From JANWXD01 sp037446115 (GTDB lineage Bacteria > Acidobacteriota > Terriglobia > Bryobacterales > Bryobacteraceae), in NCBI GenBank assembly GCA_037446115.1, contig JBBIJF010000005.1, positions 1 to 64,000 of the forward strand: a stretch of DNA of 64,000 nt, in the 5' to 3' direction. A model generated the notes under the pieces. That model ran no database searches. It saw only the letters and a program-made list of their open reading frames with translations, and was not told the origin of the DNA. Position numbers and translations under genes: made by a program. This document shows, one piece after another, positions 7,655-17,187 of this stretch (the first letter of the stretch is position 1; every line of letters begins with the position of its first letter).

Positions 7655-10600
7655 AGAAGGGGCGAACTCGGCTTCCTCAGCGAGCACCCTCTGAGGGGCC
7701 TTGCGGCAAAACCACGGGTACAGGGCCGGCAACAGGAACAGGGTGAGCAGTGTCGAGCTGACGAGTCCTCCGATGACGACCGTGGCCAGCGGGCGCTGGA
7801 CTTCAGCGCCGGTGGTGGTGGCGGTGGCCATCGGCAGGAACCCGAGGCTGGCCACGAGCGCAGTCATGAGCACGGGACGCAGCCTCACGCGGGCGCCCGA
7901 GACGACCGCCTCCAGGCATCCCATGCCTTGCATGCGCAAGCGGTTGATGTAGCTCACCATCACGATGCCGTTGAGCACCGCCACACCGAAGAGCGCGATG
8001 AAGCCTACCGCAGCAGACAGGTTCAGGTGGAGGCCGCGCAACCACAGCGCCGCGATCCCGCCCACCAGCGCGAAGGGCACATTCAGCAGGATGAGAAGGG
8101 CATGGGGGACGGAGTCAAAGGTGGCGAACAAGAGCGCGAAAATCAGGGCTACCGAGAGGGGCACGACGATCATCAGGCGGCGTGTGGCCCGCTCCTGGTT
8201 TTCGAACTGGCCGCCCCAGTCCACCAGATAGCCCGGGGGAAGCCGGAGGGAGGCTGCCACGCGGCGTTGCGCCTCGGCGACGAAGCTCCCCAGGTCCCGG
8301 CCGCGCACGTTGGCCTGCACCACGATCCGCCGCTGTCCGTTCTCGCGGGTGATGACTTCGGGGCCGCGCGCGACCTCGATACGGGCGATCTGTCCCAGCC
8401 GGACGCGTTCGCCCCCGGGAGCCGGCAAGCTCACTTCCGCCAGGGCGGCAGGATCCTCGCGGTAGCGCTCCGGCAGGCGCACGACGATGGCGAAGCGGCG
8501 CTGTCCGTCGATCATCTCCGAGGCCTGGCGTCCGGCGACGGCGGCCTCGACGAGCTCCCGCACATCGGAAACGTTCAAGCCGTAGCGGGCCAGGGCGGAG
8601 CGATCCACCTCCACACGCAGCTCCGCCACGCCGGAGACGATCTCCATCTGGGCGTCCGCGGCGCCTGGCACGCCGGAGACGATGCGCAAGGCCTGCTCGG
8701 CGAGCTGCTCGAGCACGCGGGGATCCTCGCCGAAGATTTTCAAGGCCACGTCCGCCTTGATTCCGGAGACCACTTCGTCCAGGCGCATGGCCATGGGCTG
8801 CGTGAAGTTGTAGTTCACTCCGGGCACCGTGGCGAGGGCTTCGGAGAGTGCAGCGATGAGCTCCTCTTTGGTGCGAAAGCGGCGCCACTGGTGGCGCGGC
8901 TTCAGCAGCACATAGACGTCGCCCTGGTAGATGCCCATGGCCTCCGTGGCCACATCCGGACGCCCGAGCTTGGTGACCACGCCGGAGATTTCCGGGAAGC
9001 CGAAGATCACCTGCTCGATGCGCCGGCTGATCTCGACGGACTCGGTCAGGGAGATGCCGGGAAGCTTGCGGGTCTCGATGAGGATGGAACCCTCATCCAG
9101 GCGGGGCATGAACTCGGTGCCGATCCAGGCCAGCGAGGCCAAGGCCGCGACCAGCACCAGGAGGGCGGCGGCAAGGACCGGCGCGCGGTGCCGGAGGACC
9201 CAGCCGAGGAGCCGGACGTAGAGCCGTTCGAGGCGCTCGAACCAGTGCTCCGGGCGCTCGCGCGCCCCGCGCCGCAGCACGACGACGGCCGCCGTCGGCA
9301 CAACCGCGAGCGCCAGCACGAGGGAGCCGACCAGCGCCGAGCACACGGTGATGGCCATCGGCCGGAACATGCGTCCCTCCAGGCCCTGGAGAAAGAAGAT
9401 GGGAAGGTAGACGGCGATGATGATGGCCACGGCGAAGACAATGGGGCGCGCCACCTCGTGGGCCGCCTGGCGGACGCGTTCCAGAGGATCGAAGTGGCGC
9501 TCCCCGCCGGCATGGCGCAGCTTGCGCACAGAGTTTTCCATCATCACCACCGCACCGTCGACGATCATTCCGAAATCGATCGCGCCCAGGCTCATCAGGT
9601 TGGCGGAGATGCCGAAGGCGCGCATCCCCATGAAGCCCACCAGCATGGACAGGGGGATGACGGCGGCGACAATGAGCGCGGCCTTGATGTTGCCCAGAAA
9701 CAGCAGGAGCACGGCGGTGACGAGGATGGCGGCCTCGAAGAGGTTCCGCTTCACGGTGCGGATGGTGCCGTCAATCACCGTGGACTGGTCGTAGAACGGC
9801 ACGACGCGCACGCCCTCGGGCAGGCGCAGGGAGGCGAGCTTTTGCTTGACGCGCTCGATGACCCGCCTGCCGTTTTCGCCTTTGAGCATGATGGCCATGC
9901 CGGAAACGGTTTCGCCGCGGCCGTCGCGCAGCACGGCGCCTTGCCGCGGCGCGGGCCGCACCTCGATGCGCGCCACGTCGCGCAACAACACGGGAGTCCC
10001 CTCCCGGGCCAGGAGCACGATCTGCTCGAGTTCGGTGAGGCTCCGGGCCCGGCCGAGGCCCCGCACGTTGTACTGCTCGGAGGCGTGCTCGATGAAGCCG
10101 GCTCCGAAGTTGGCGTTGTTCTCGCGAATGCGTTCGAAGACGTCCCGCAGAGACAGGCCGTAGCCCTGCAAGCGGACCGGGTCCACTTCGATCTGGTACT
10201 GCCTGGTCTCGCCGCCCCAGGTGTTGACCTCGTTGACCCCGGGCACGGTGCGGAGCTGCGGTTTGATCTGCCAGTCGTGGAGCGTCTTGAGGTCCATTTG
10301 CGTGAAGCCGGGACCTTCCAAGGTGTACTGATAGACTTCGCCGAAGGCGGTGGCCACCGGGCCGAGAGAAGGCTCCAGGCCCTCGGGCAACCGGGCGCGC
10401 ACCTCCTGGAGCCGCTCATTGACGAGCTGCCGCGCAAAATAGACGTTGACGGAGTCCTCGAAGACGACCGTGATCATCGAGAGGCCGAACTTGGAGACAG
10501 AGCGGATCCCTTCGGTGCGGGGCAGGCCCATGAGGGCCGTCTCGATGGGGAATGTGACGAGCTGTTCGACCTCGGCCGGCGCCATGGCGGGACATTCGGT

Positions 10601-10750
10601 GACCACGACCACCTGGTTGTTGGTCAGGTCCGGGAAGGCATCAATCGGGATGGCGGTGAGGGTATACCAGCCGAGCGCCACCAGAGCCAGCAAGCCCGCC
10701 AGGACGAACCACCGGTGCTTGAGGTGGAAGTCAACGAAGCGGTCCAGCAC
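7631..10750 (-). CDS. CzcA/CusA-family heavy-metal RND efflux transporter
   Basis: This 1039-residue inner-membrane antiporter has the full RND plan of 12 helices and two large periplasmic loops. The HME-RND signature DFGMIVDGAVVMMEN in helix IV carries the proton-relay acidic residues and separates it from drug (HAE1) pumps. Such proteins pump divalent or monovalent metal ions from periplasm or cytoplasm through an adaptor and a TolC-like channel, all three being encoded here in order. Cu/Ag versus Zn/Co/Cd specificity cannot be decided by eye. Only 3 bases separate it from the adaptor stop. No metal-sensing regulator is seen beside the operon. Confidence 0.95.
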   Translation of the reverse strand: MLDRFVDFHLKHRWFVLAGLLALVALGWYTLTAIPIDAFPDLTNNQVVVVTECPAMAPAEVEQLVTFPIETALMGLPRTEGIRSVSKFGLSMITVVFEDSVNVYFARQLVNERLQEVRARLPEGLEPSLGPVATAFGEVYQYTLEGPGFTQMDLKTLHDWQIKPQLRTVPGVNEVNTWGGETRQYQIEVDPVRLQGYGLSLRDVFERIRENNANFGAGFIEHASEQYNVRGLGRARSLTELEQIVLLAREGTPVLLRDVARIEVRPAPRQGAVLRDGRGETVSGMAIMLKGENGRRVIERVKQKLASLRLPEGVRVVPFYDQSTVIDGTIRTVKRNLFEAAILVTAVLLLFLGNIKAALIVAAVIPLSMLVGFMGMRAFGISANLMSLGAIDFGMIVDGAVVMMENSVRKLRHAGGERHFDPLERVRQAAHEVARPIVFAVAIIIAVYLPIFFLQGLEGRMFRPMAITVCSALVGSLVLALAVVPTAAVVVLRRGARERPEHWFERLERLYVRLLGWVLRHRAPVLAAALLVLVAALASLAWIGTEFMPRLDEGSILIETRKLPGISLTESVEISRRIEQVIFGFPEISGVVTKLGRPDVATEAMGIYQGDVYVLLKPRHQWRRFRTKEELIAALSEALATVPGVNYNFTQPMAMRLDEVVSGIKADVALKIFGEDPRVLEQLAEQALRIVSGVPGAADAQMEIVSGVAELRVEVDRSALARYGLNVSDVRELVEAAVAGRQASEMIDGQRRFAIVVRLPERYREDPAALAEVSLPAPGGERVRLGQIARIEVARGPEVITRENGQRRIVVQANVRGRDLGSFVAEAQRRVAASLRLPPGYLVDWGGQFENQERATRRLMIVVPLSVALIFALLFATFDSVPHALLILLNVPFALVGGIAALWLRGLHLNLSAAVGFIALFGVAVLNGIVMVSYINRLRMQGMGCLEAVVSGARVRLRPVLMTALVASLGFLPMATATTTGAEVQRPLATVVIGGLVSSTLLTLFLLPALYPWFCRKAPQRVLAEEAEFAPSSGRPGQI

Positions 10751-10753
10751 GGG

Positions 10754-11959
10754 CTACTCCTCGCCGAGGGCGGCCTTGAGCAGTTCGGATTTGAGGATGT
10801 AGCTGCCGCGCACGGCGACCACTTCGCCGGGGCGGAGACCGGAGGCGATCTCCACGTCGGCGCCGGCGGCGCGCCCCGTGCGCACGGGCCGGGGTTCGAA
10901 GCGCTCGGGCGCCGTGCGTACGAAGACCGCGGTCTGCCCCTCGATTTCCTGTACGGCCTCCTGCGGGACGAACAGGGCCGGAGCGGAACGGCCCAGCAGG
11001 ATCTCGGCGCGGGCGTACATCTCGGGTTTCAGCAATCCGTCGCGGTTGGGCAAGGCGACGCGAACCTGCACGGTGCGCGTGGTGGGATCCAGCTGCTCGC
11101 CGAGCCGCGCGATGCGGCCCTCGAAACGGCGGCCGGGATAGGCCTGCACGGTGACCCAGACGGGCAGCCCGGGCTTCAGGCGCCCCAGATGCTCTTCGGC
11201 CAGCGTGGCGATCATCCACAGCGAAGACAGGTCGCTGATGACGAACAGGTCGGTGCTGGGATTGACGACGGTGCCCGGGGTGACGTTGCGGGCGAGCACG
11301 ATGCCGTTTGCAGGCGATTTGATGGGGATGAGGTCTTCTTCGCGGTGTGCATCGGCTCCGGGCGCCGGCTCCGGGACATCGGCGGGGATTTGGAGGAATT
11401 CGACAAGGTGCCTGCGCGCCCGGTCCAGATCCGTCTCGGCGTTGGCGAGCTCGGCCTGCGCGTTGCGGAGCTCGGTTTCGGCGTGTTCGAGCTGCTCGAG
11501 AGAGCCGGCCTTGAGCTCGTAGAGGCGCCGGGCGCGGTCGCGCACGCGGCGGGCGTAAGCCTCAGCGGATCGCAGGCGCGCCACTTCCGCCAGGGCTTTC
11601 CGGTAGGCGGCGCGGGACTCATGGATGTCGTGGCTGTGCATGCGCGCCAGCACCTGGTCCTGCGCGACGCGGTCGCCCACGGCCGCCGAGACGCTGACGA
11701 TGCGTCCTTCGGTGACGGCGCCCACACGCCAGGTGCGGTTCTCGTCGGGGGTGATGCGGCCGGCGGCCTCGAGCGTCAAGGGCACGGAAACGAGGCGGAC
11801 CGGTGCAGTGGCGATGCCGGCCTCCCGCTGGGCCTGGGCCGAGAGGAGGACCCACCGGGCCGGGGTCTTGCCGGCTGTGGCTTCGGCCACGGTTCCGGAC
11901 GGTCGGGGGCGGGAGCAACCGGCCCACAGCAGCACGCAGGCCACGAGCAGCGCCCTCAT
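10754..11959 (-). CDS. RND efflux periplasmic adaptor (HlyD/CusB type), lipoprotein
   Basis: The 401-residue product starts MRALLVACVLLWAGCSRP, a lipoprotein signal with lipobox Cys15. A barrel-sandwich hybrid and an alpha-hairpin of two long helices (about residues 110-185) follow, then beta-barrel and membrane-proximal domains typical of membrane fusion proteins. It bridges the RND pump to the outer-membrane channel. Its ATG overlaps the channel gene stop by four bases (ATGA, 11956-11959), so the two are translationally coupled. The frame is open further upstream, but that part lies antisense to nothing useful and inside the channel gene; the lipobox start is clearly right. Confidence 0.92.
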   Translation of the reverse strand: MRALLVACVLLWAGCSRPRPSGTVAEATAGKTPARWVLLSAQAQREAGIATAPVRLVSVPLTLEAAGRITPDENRTWRVGAVTEGRIVSVSAAVGDRVAQDQVLARMHSHDIHESRAAYRKALAEVARLRSAEAYARRVRDRARRLYELKAGSLEQLEHAETELRNAQAELANAETDLDRARRHLVEFLQIPADVPEPAPGADAHREEDLIPIKSPANGIVLARNVTPGTVVNPSTDLFVISDLSSLWMIATLAEEHLGRLKPGLPVWVTVQAYPGRRFEGRIARLGEQLDPTTRTVQVRVALPNRDGLLKPEMYARAEILLGRSAPALFVPQEAVQEIEGQTAVFVRTAPERFEPRPVRTGRAAGADVEIASGLRPGEVVAVRGSYILKSELLKAALGEE

Positions 11960-13173
11960 GGCTCCACCCCCATGGCGGTCTCCAGCGCGGCGATGCTCTG
12001 GCGGTATTCGGTGAGCGTGCGGGAGTAAAGCATTTCGGTATCCAGGCGGACGCGCTCGGCGTCGAGGAGCCGCAGCAGGTCCGTGCCGCCTTCGCGGTAG
12101 GCGGCCTGCGCGATGCGCGCCGACTCGGCGGCGTGCGCGCGCAGCAGCCGCGAAGACTCCAGCAGTTGCCTGCGGCGGAGTTCGTAGTCCGCCGCAGCGG
12201 CCCGCACTTCGGCGCGGATCAAGGCTTCCGTGGCAGCCAGCGAGGATTCGGCCGCACGGACCTCCGCGCGGGCGGCGGCGATACTGCCCTGGTTGCGGTT
12301 GAGGACGGGGAGGTTCCACTGCACGCCGCCGAGCACGGTGTTGAAGCCCGCCGTGCGCTTGTATCCGAGCAACAGGTCCAGGTCGGGCCGGGCGCCCGCC
12401 TCGGCCAGGCGCAGGCCGGCCCGGGCCTGCTCGACCGCCAGTCGCGCCAGCTGCATTTCAGGCCGTGCTTCGAGCGCCCGGACGGGATCCGCGACCAGGG
12501 CGGGGGCGGCCGGGTCTTCGAGCGGCTCGGTCAACTCCACCGGCTCGAACTGCGTGCGTCCCATCTCGCGGAACAACTGAATGCGGGCGCGCTCGGCCTC
12601 GAGCGCTGCAGCGTTGGCGGCGATGGCCAGCCGCTCCCCTTCCAGCCGCACGCGCAGCAGGTCGGCCTCCGCCATGGCGCCCTCGCGAACACGGTGTTCG
12701 TGATACTCGACCACCTGCCGGAAGGTTTGCTCGGTCGCAAGCAGGATTTCGTACTGGCGCTGCGCACCGGCGGCGGCCCAGTAGGCCTGCTTGACGCGCG
12801 CGGCGATCTGCCGGCGGAGCAGCTCCAGCTCAAGCCCGGCACGGCGCACGGCGAGTTCGGCGGCGTCCAGGCGCCGCTCGCGCTTGCCGCCGGTCTCGAA
12901 AAGCTGGGAGAGGTAGACAAAAGAATCGGCGTCGCGACCGTAGGCGAGACCCGGAGTTCCCCAGGCGCGGAGATTTTCGAGCTGGACAATCAGCCGCGGA
13001 TTCGGCCGCAGGCCTGCCTGGAGGCGTTGCCCCTCGGAGGCCCGGGCGCGCTCCATCCCCGCGGCCAGCAAAGGATGGGCGGAGAGGGCCTCACTGACGG
13101 CCTGCCGCAAGGAAAGTTGCGGCGCAGCCAGCAAAGGAAATCCCAACCAAACGGCCAAACAAGCAGCTTTCAT
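11956..13173 (-). CDS. TolC-family outer-membrane efflux channel (CusC/CzcC type)
   Basis: This 405-residue protein has a signal peptide (MKAACLAVWLGFPLLAA) and then the duplicated outer-membrane efflux repeat: long amphipathic helices with LSLRQAVSEAL at the start of repeat 1 and a second helical repeat after about residue 200. It forms the trimeric exit duct of the metal pump. It is the first gene of the three-gene operon, reading channel, adaptor, pump. The ATG at 13173 has only a weak ribosome site, and the frame upstream to 13326 looks non-coding and crosses the divergent promoter of the phosphorylase gene. Confidence 0.9.
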   Translation of the reverse strand: MKAACLAVWLGFPLLAAPQLSLRQAVSEALSAHPLLAAGMERARASEGQRLQAGLRPNPRLIVQLENLRAWGTPGLAYGRDADSFVYLSQLFETGGKRERRLDAAELAVRRAGLELELLRRQIAARVKQAYWAAAGAQRQYEILLATEQTFRQVVEYHEHRVREGAMAEADLLRVRLEGERLAIAANAAALEAERARIQLFREMGRTQFEPVELTEPLEDPAAPALVADPVRALEARPEMQLARLAVEQARAGLRLAEAGARPDLDLLLGYKRTAGFNTVLGGVQWNLPVLNRNQGSIAAARAEVRAAESSLAATEALIRAEVRAAAADYELRRRQLLESSRLLRAHAAESARIAQAAYREGGTDLLRLLDAERVRLDTEMLYSRTLTEYRQSIAALETAMGVEP

Positions 13174-13267
13174 AACTCGGCAAATGGGACCGGCACCTCT
13201 CAAGTTAACATGATGCCGGCGCGGGGGCCGAAGTAACTCGCTCGCGCCATTCGAGCCGGAACTGTGC

Positions 13268-13295
13268 TTGCGCGAGGTTCGTGCCGAACTATACT
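13268..13295 (+). promoter_or_regulatory. Promoter of the glucan phosphorylase gene
   Basis: TTGCGC (13268-13273), a 16-base spacer and TATACT (13290-13295) lie just before the ATG at 13310. The predicted transcript start near 13302 leaves a leader of about 8 bases and excludes the in-frame start codon at 13268. Confidence 0.5.
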
Positions 13296-13309
13296 GCGAG
13301 GGCAGCATT

Positions 13310-15889
13310 ATGAAGCCCGTACACACTTTTGCCGTAGTGCCTTCCCTTCCCGCGCCGCTTGAGCCGCTGCGCGAGATCGCCTACAACCTGCGCTGGGCAT
13401 GGGACCACGACACCATCGAACTGTTTCGCCGCCTGGATGCCGAGCTGTGGGAGGCCGCGGGCCACAATCCGGTGCGGATGCTCGGAATGATCGAGCAGGA
13501 AAAGCTGGAAGCCGCGGCAGCCGACGATGCCTTTCTGGCTCATCTGGAGCGCGTCCGTCAGGATCTGGAAGGCTATCTCGGCTCGCAGCGCACTTGGTAC
13601 CGCCGCACCCACAGCTTCAGCGAGGGCCTGCTGGTGGCGTACTTCTGCGCGGAATTCGGCCTGACGGAGTGCCTTTCCATTTTTGCGGGCGGCCTGGGGA
13701 TCCTGGCCGGAGATCACCTGAAGTCGGCCAGTGACCTCGGCGTGCCGCTGGCGGCCGTGGGCCTGCTCTACCAGCAAGGCTACTTCCGTCAGTACCTGAA
13801 TGAAGCCGGGTGGCAGCAGGAGGAATACGAGGACAACGATTTCTACAATCTGCCGCTGTCGCCAGTCCGGCGCCCGGACGGATCAGCCGTGACGGTGGAA
13901 GTGAACTGCGGCCGGACGGTGACGGCCCAGGTCTGGCAGGCCCGGGTAGGGCGCGTTTCGCTTTACCTGCTGGATACGAACATCGCGGCCAACGCGCGTC
14001 CGGAAGATCGCGACATCACCGATCAGCTTTACGGGGGCGACCTGGAGATGCGCCTCAAGCAGGAGATCCTGCTCGGTATCGGCGGCTACCGGGCGCTGGC
14101 GGCGCTCGGTCTCGAGCCGACCGTGTTCCACATGAACGAGGGTCATTCGGCCTTTCTGGCTCTCGAGCACGCGCGACATCTCATGCAGCGATACGGCCTG
14201 AGCTTTGCCGAGGCCCGCCAGCTGGCCGCCCCGTCCCTGGTCTTCACGACCCATACGCCGGTGCCGGCGGGGCATGACTACTTCCCTCCGGATCTGATGG
14301 AACGGTACTTGGAAGGCTATTACCGGGAGCTGGGGCTGAGCCGCTCGGAGTTTCTGGCGCTCGGACGGCAGGATCCAAACAACGAAGCGGAGCATTTCTG
14401 CATGACGGTCCTGGCGTTGCGTCTTGCGGGCGCGAGCAACGGCGTCAGCAAACTGCACGCGGACACAAGCCGCAAGATGTGGGCGGGGATATGGCCGGCT
14501 CTGCCGGCAGACGAGATCCCGATCGGTTACGTGACCAACGGCGTGCACTTCCGTTCGTGGATTTCCTATGAGATGAACCAGCTCTACGACCGCTACCTGG
14601 GGCCGCACTGGCGCGAAGAACCCGCCGAGGCCGCATTGTGGAAGCGAGTCGAGAGCATTCCGGCCGAGGAATTGTGGCGGACCCACGAGCGGCGGCGCGA
14701 ACGTCTGGTCGCGTTCGCCCGGCGCCGGCTGAAGGAGCAACTGCGGCGGCGAGGCGCGCCGCTCGCCGAGGTGGAGGCCGCCGAGGAGGTGCTCGATCCG
14801 GATGCGCTCACCATCGGCTTTGCGCGGCGGTTTGCCACCTACAAGCGCGCCACGCTGCTGTTGCGGGATCCGGAACGTCTGGCCCGGCTGCTCAACGATC
14901 CTGCGCGGCCCGTGCAGGTGATCTTTACGGGGAAGGCGCATCCGAAGGATACGCCGGGAAAACAGCTCATCCAGCAGATCGCCGTGCTTGCGCGCCGGCC
15001 GGAGTTCCGCCGCCGAATCGTGTTCCTGGAGGATTACGATATGGCGGTTTCGCGCTATCTCGTACAGGGCTGCGACGTGTGGCTGAACACGCCTCTGCGA
15101 CCCAAGGAGGCCAGCGGCACAAGCGGGATGAAAGCGGCCGCCAACGGAGTGCTCAACGTGAGTACGCTCGACGGCTGGTGGGATCATGCGTGGCGGGAGT
15201 TCGACGGGGGAAGCGGGCTGACCGGCTGGGCGATCGGGCGCGGCGAAACCTACGACGATCCGGCCTATCAGGACGAGGTCGAGGCGCAGGCGCTGTACGA
15301 AGTTCTGGAACGCGACGTGATCCCGACGTTTTACGAGCGGGGGCGGGACCGGCTGCCGCGGCGGTGGATCGCGCGCATGAAGGCCTCCATCGGGCGCCTC
15401 TGTCACTACTTCAACAGCCACCGGATGGCGCGCGAGTACACGGAGGCGTTCTACCTGATCGGGCACAACCGCTTCCTGCGGCTTTCCGAGAACGGGGCGG
15501 CGCGGGCGCGCCTGCTGGCGGCATGGCTGGACCGGATCCAGCGGAACTGGCCGGCTGTCCGTGTGGAATCGGTGGCGGCGGAGTCTCCGGGCACGCTCTC
15601 GGTGGGGGAACGCTTCCGCGCCGAGGCCCGGGTGCGTCTGGGGGAGCTGACGCCCGAAGACGTGACCGTGGAGCTTTGCCTGGGCCCGCTCGATCCGGCC
15701 GGTGAGATCACGCGCCCGGTGGCGACGCAAATGGAGGCAGCGGGGCGCGACGAGCAGGGGCGCATCATCTATGTGGCCGACAGTGTGGCCTGCTGCCGCA
15801 GCGGCCTGCACGGCTTCACGGTGCGGGTCCTGCCGTTTCACCCCGACTTGAGCGTGGCCTTCCTGCCGGGGCTGATCACGTGGGCGTGA
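13310..15889 (+). CDS. glgP: Alpha-glucan phosphorylase (GT35)
   Basis: This 859-residue enzyme releases glucose-1-phosphate from glycogen or maltodextrin, using phosphate and pyridoxal phosphate. The N-terminal 100 residues match the extra domain of the bacterial/archaeal alpha-glucan phosphorylase subfamily, not the E. coli GlgP/MalP type. The PLP site EASGTSGMKAAANG has its Lys at residue 608, and the catalytic core keeps the HMNEGHSAF and FTTHTPVPAGHD motifs. The last 120 residues form a beta-rich tail seen in this subfamily. It is a single-gene unit with its own promoter, divergent from the efflux operon, and no other glycogen gene is nearby. Confidence 0.93.
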   Translation: MKPVHTFAVVPSLPAPLEPLREIAYNLRWAWDHDTIELFRRLDAELWEAAGHNPVRMLGMIEQEKLEAAAADDAFLAHLERVRQDLEGYLGSQRTWYRRTHSFSEGLLVAYFCAEFGLTECLSIFAGGLGILAGDHLKSASDLGVPLAAVGLLYQQGYFRQYLNEAGWQQEEYEDNDFYNLPLSPVRRPDGSAVTVEVNCGRTVTAQVWQARVGRVSLYLLDTNIAANARPEDRDITDQLYGGDLEMRLKQEILLGIGGYRALAALGLEPTVFHMNEGHSAFLALEHARHLMQRYGLSFAEARQLAAPSLVFTTHTPVPAGHDYFPPDLMERYLEGYYRELGLSRSEFLALGRQDPNNEAEHFCMTVLALRLAGASNGVSKLHADTSRKMWAGIWPALPADEIPIGYVTNGVHFRSWISYEMNQLYDRYLGPHWREEPAEAALWKRVESIPAEELWRTHERRRERLVAFARRRLKEQLRRRGAPLAEVEAAEEVLDPDALTIGFARRFATYKRATLLLRDPERLARLLNDPARPVQVIFTGKAHPKDTPGKQLIQQIAVLARRPEFRRRIVFLEDYDMAVSRYLVQGCDVWLNTPLRPKEASGTSGMKAAANGVLNVSTLDGWWDHAWREFDGGSGLTGWAIGRGETYDDPAYQDEVEAQALYEVLERDVIPTFYERGRDRLPRRWIARMKASIGRLCHYFNSHRMAREYTEAFYLIGHNRFLRLSENGAARARLLAAWLDRIQRNWPAVRVESVAAESPGTLSVGERFRAEARVRLGELTPEDVTVELCLGPLDPAGEITRPVATQMEAAGRDEQGRIIYVADSVACCRSGLHGFTVRVLPFHPDLSVAFLPGLITWA

Positions 15890-15985
15890 CCAGGGGCGCG
15901 GCCGGAGGGCGATCGTTGCGCCGCGAGCCCGCCACGATTCGAAACAGGATGCGTGCCGGCCGGGCGCGGAGATGTGCGCGGGAAC

Positions 15986-16435
15986 TTACTTCACGCGCGC
16001 GCTCGTAACCTCGAGGTGCCAGACGTCGCCGAAATGCCGCAGGGCGCCTTTGCGAACCTTGGCGATGAGCTCGACCTCTTTGCCGAGGAAGTCCGACAGG
16101 ACCGCGGGCGGCCGTCCGGAAGCGCCGGCCGGGCGCGGCGGGAGACTCAACGGCAGCCAGGGCCGCACAGCCACGGTGCGCCCTGCCGCGTCTTTAAGAA
16201 CCAAACGGAGGTCGGTAAAGTAATTGCGGCCGGCGTTCTCCAGTTTTCCGGAGACCCGTACGGTGCGATCGCGGTAGCGCTCCGGTGCGCGCTCCAGGGC
16301 TTCGACGGAGACCTTTTCCGGCGGCTGGTCAGAGGGCTTTTCGGATGCGGCGGGTTGCTGGCGTGGGGAGACGACACCGAGGCTCACCGCCAGCCATACG
16401 TTCAGCACCGCGAATCGGCGCCACGCCACCGCCAT
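15986..16435 (-). CDS. OB-fold-like exported protein
   Basis: This 149-residue product starts with a hydrophobic segment (about residues 8-25, signal peptide or anchor), then a Pro/Ser/Glu linker, then about 100 residues reading as a small beta-barrel: a strand-rich stretch with YRDRTVRVSGKLENAG, a central strand LVLKDAAGRTVAV and a C-terminal VELIAKVRKG strand. This resembles OB-fold tRNA-anti-like domains found in many exported proteins of unknown role. The ATG at 16435 has GGGAGGAGCGC before it and lies 34 bases inside the 3' end of the Lgt-like gene, so it is expressed from the same transcript. Confidence 0.65.
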   Translation of the reverse strand: MAVAWRRFAVLNVWLAVSLGVVSPRQQPAASEKPSDQPPEKVSVEALERAPERYRDRTVRVSGKLENAGRNYFTDLRLVLKDAAGRTVAVRPWLPLSLPPRPAGASGRPPAVLSDFLGKEVELIAKVRKGALRHFGDVWHLEVTSARVK

Positions 16436-17187
16436 GCGCTCCTCCCTCGCCACATCAAGGCCGCCGCGACGGCCAACACCGCCAGGCTTGTCCACTGCGA
16501 CACGGAAAGCAACGCGCCGTCGGCGCGCGCGTCCCCGCGAAACCTGTCGAGCAACAGCCGCGCCACAGAGTAGGATGCCGCAACCCGGAGGAAGGTTCCA
16601 CCGGGGACTTCACTGGGACGCCGCGCGGCGAACCAGCCGATTAAAGCAACGGCGGCAGCTTCGTAGAGCTGCGTGGGATGGAGCGTCGCGCCCTCCCCGA
16701 AGCGGCGCGCGGCTGGACTTCCGGGCGCCGCGCTCACGGCCCACGGCAGCGCGGCCGGACGGCCGTGACAGCAGCCTGCGAAGAAACACCCGAAACGGGC
16801 GGCGACGCCGAACAGACACAGTCCCGGCGCCACAGCATCGGCGAGCCTGCGCAGAGGCAGCCGCATCAGGCAGCCGTAGAGCGCACCCGCCGCCAGGCCC
16901 GCAAGCAGCCCGCCGTAGGAGGAAAATCCGCCGAACGCGGGATCCAACACCCAGCGGCCCAAGGAGCTTTCGAGGTATTGTCGGTGTTCGACCACGTACC
17001 AGAGGCGCGCTCCGGCCCAGCCTGCCAGCCACGCGACGAGAAACAAACCCAGAATGCGATCGCGGCGCACCCGGCAGCGGTCGCCCGCCCGCACGGTCGC
17101 AATGCCCAATAGAAATCCTCCCACGGCCATGAGGAGCGGGTACACGGGCGTGACCGCGCCGGAAGGACCAGCAAGGAGCGGGCTCAT
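16402..17187 (-). CDS. Lgt-like (prolipoprotein diacylglyceryl transferase family) membrane protein
   Basis: This 261-residue protein has about seven membrane helices and the Lgt family pattern: a YGGLLAG helix, an Arg at residue 131 and HPTQLYEA at 170-177. Lgt attaches diacylglycerol from phosphatidylglycerol to lipobox cysteines. Here the essential His of E. coli Lgt (His103 in FHGG) is Tyr91, and the GRxGNFxNxE signature is replaced by ARFGCFFAGCCHGRP. It is therefore probably a divergent paralogue rather than the housekeeping enzyme. Its ATG shares one base with the M6 protease stop (TGATG), so it is coupled to that gene. Confidence 0.75.
   Translation of the reverse strand: MSPLLAGPSGAVTPVYPLLMAVGGFLLGIATVRAGDRCRVRRDRILGLFLVAWLAGWAGARLWYVVEHRQYLESSLGRWVLDPAFGGFSSYGGLLAGLAAGALYGCLMRLPLRRLADAVAPGLCLFGVAARFGCFFAGCCHGRPAALPWAVSAAPGSPAARRFGEGATLHPTQLYEAAAVALIGWFAARRPSEVPGGTFLRVAASYSVARLLLDRFRGDARADGALLSVSQWTSLAVLAVAAALMWRGRSAWRWRGADSRC

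Noticed and set aside
7928..12028. A very long open frame on the plus strand opposite the RND pump, adaptor and channel genes
   Set aside because: It has no recognisable domain, is rich in His/Asp/Gln/Gly from antisense reading of high-GC codons, and lies over three clearly real genes.
10754..12319. Longer adaptor protein starting at 12319
   Set aside because: The extra part is Arg/Pro shadow sequence inside the channel gene; the lipobox start at 11959 with ATGA overlap is far better.
13883..15841. Long minus-strand frame opposite glucan phosphorylase
   Set aside because: The coding strand carries the unmistakable PLP motif; the opposite frame has none.
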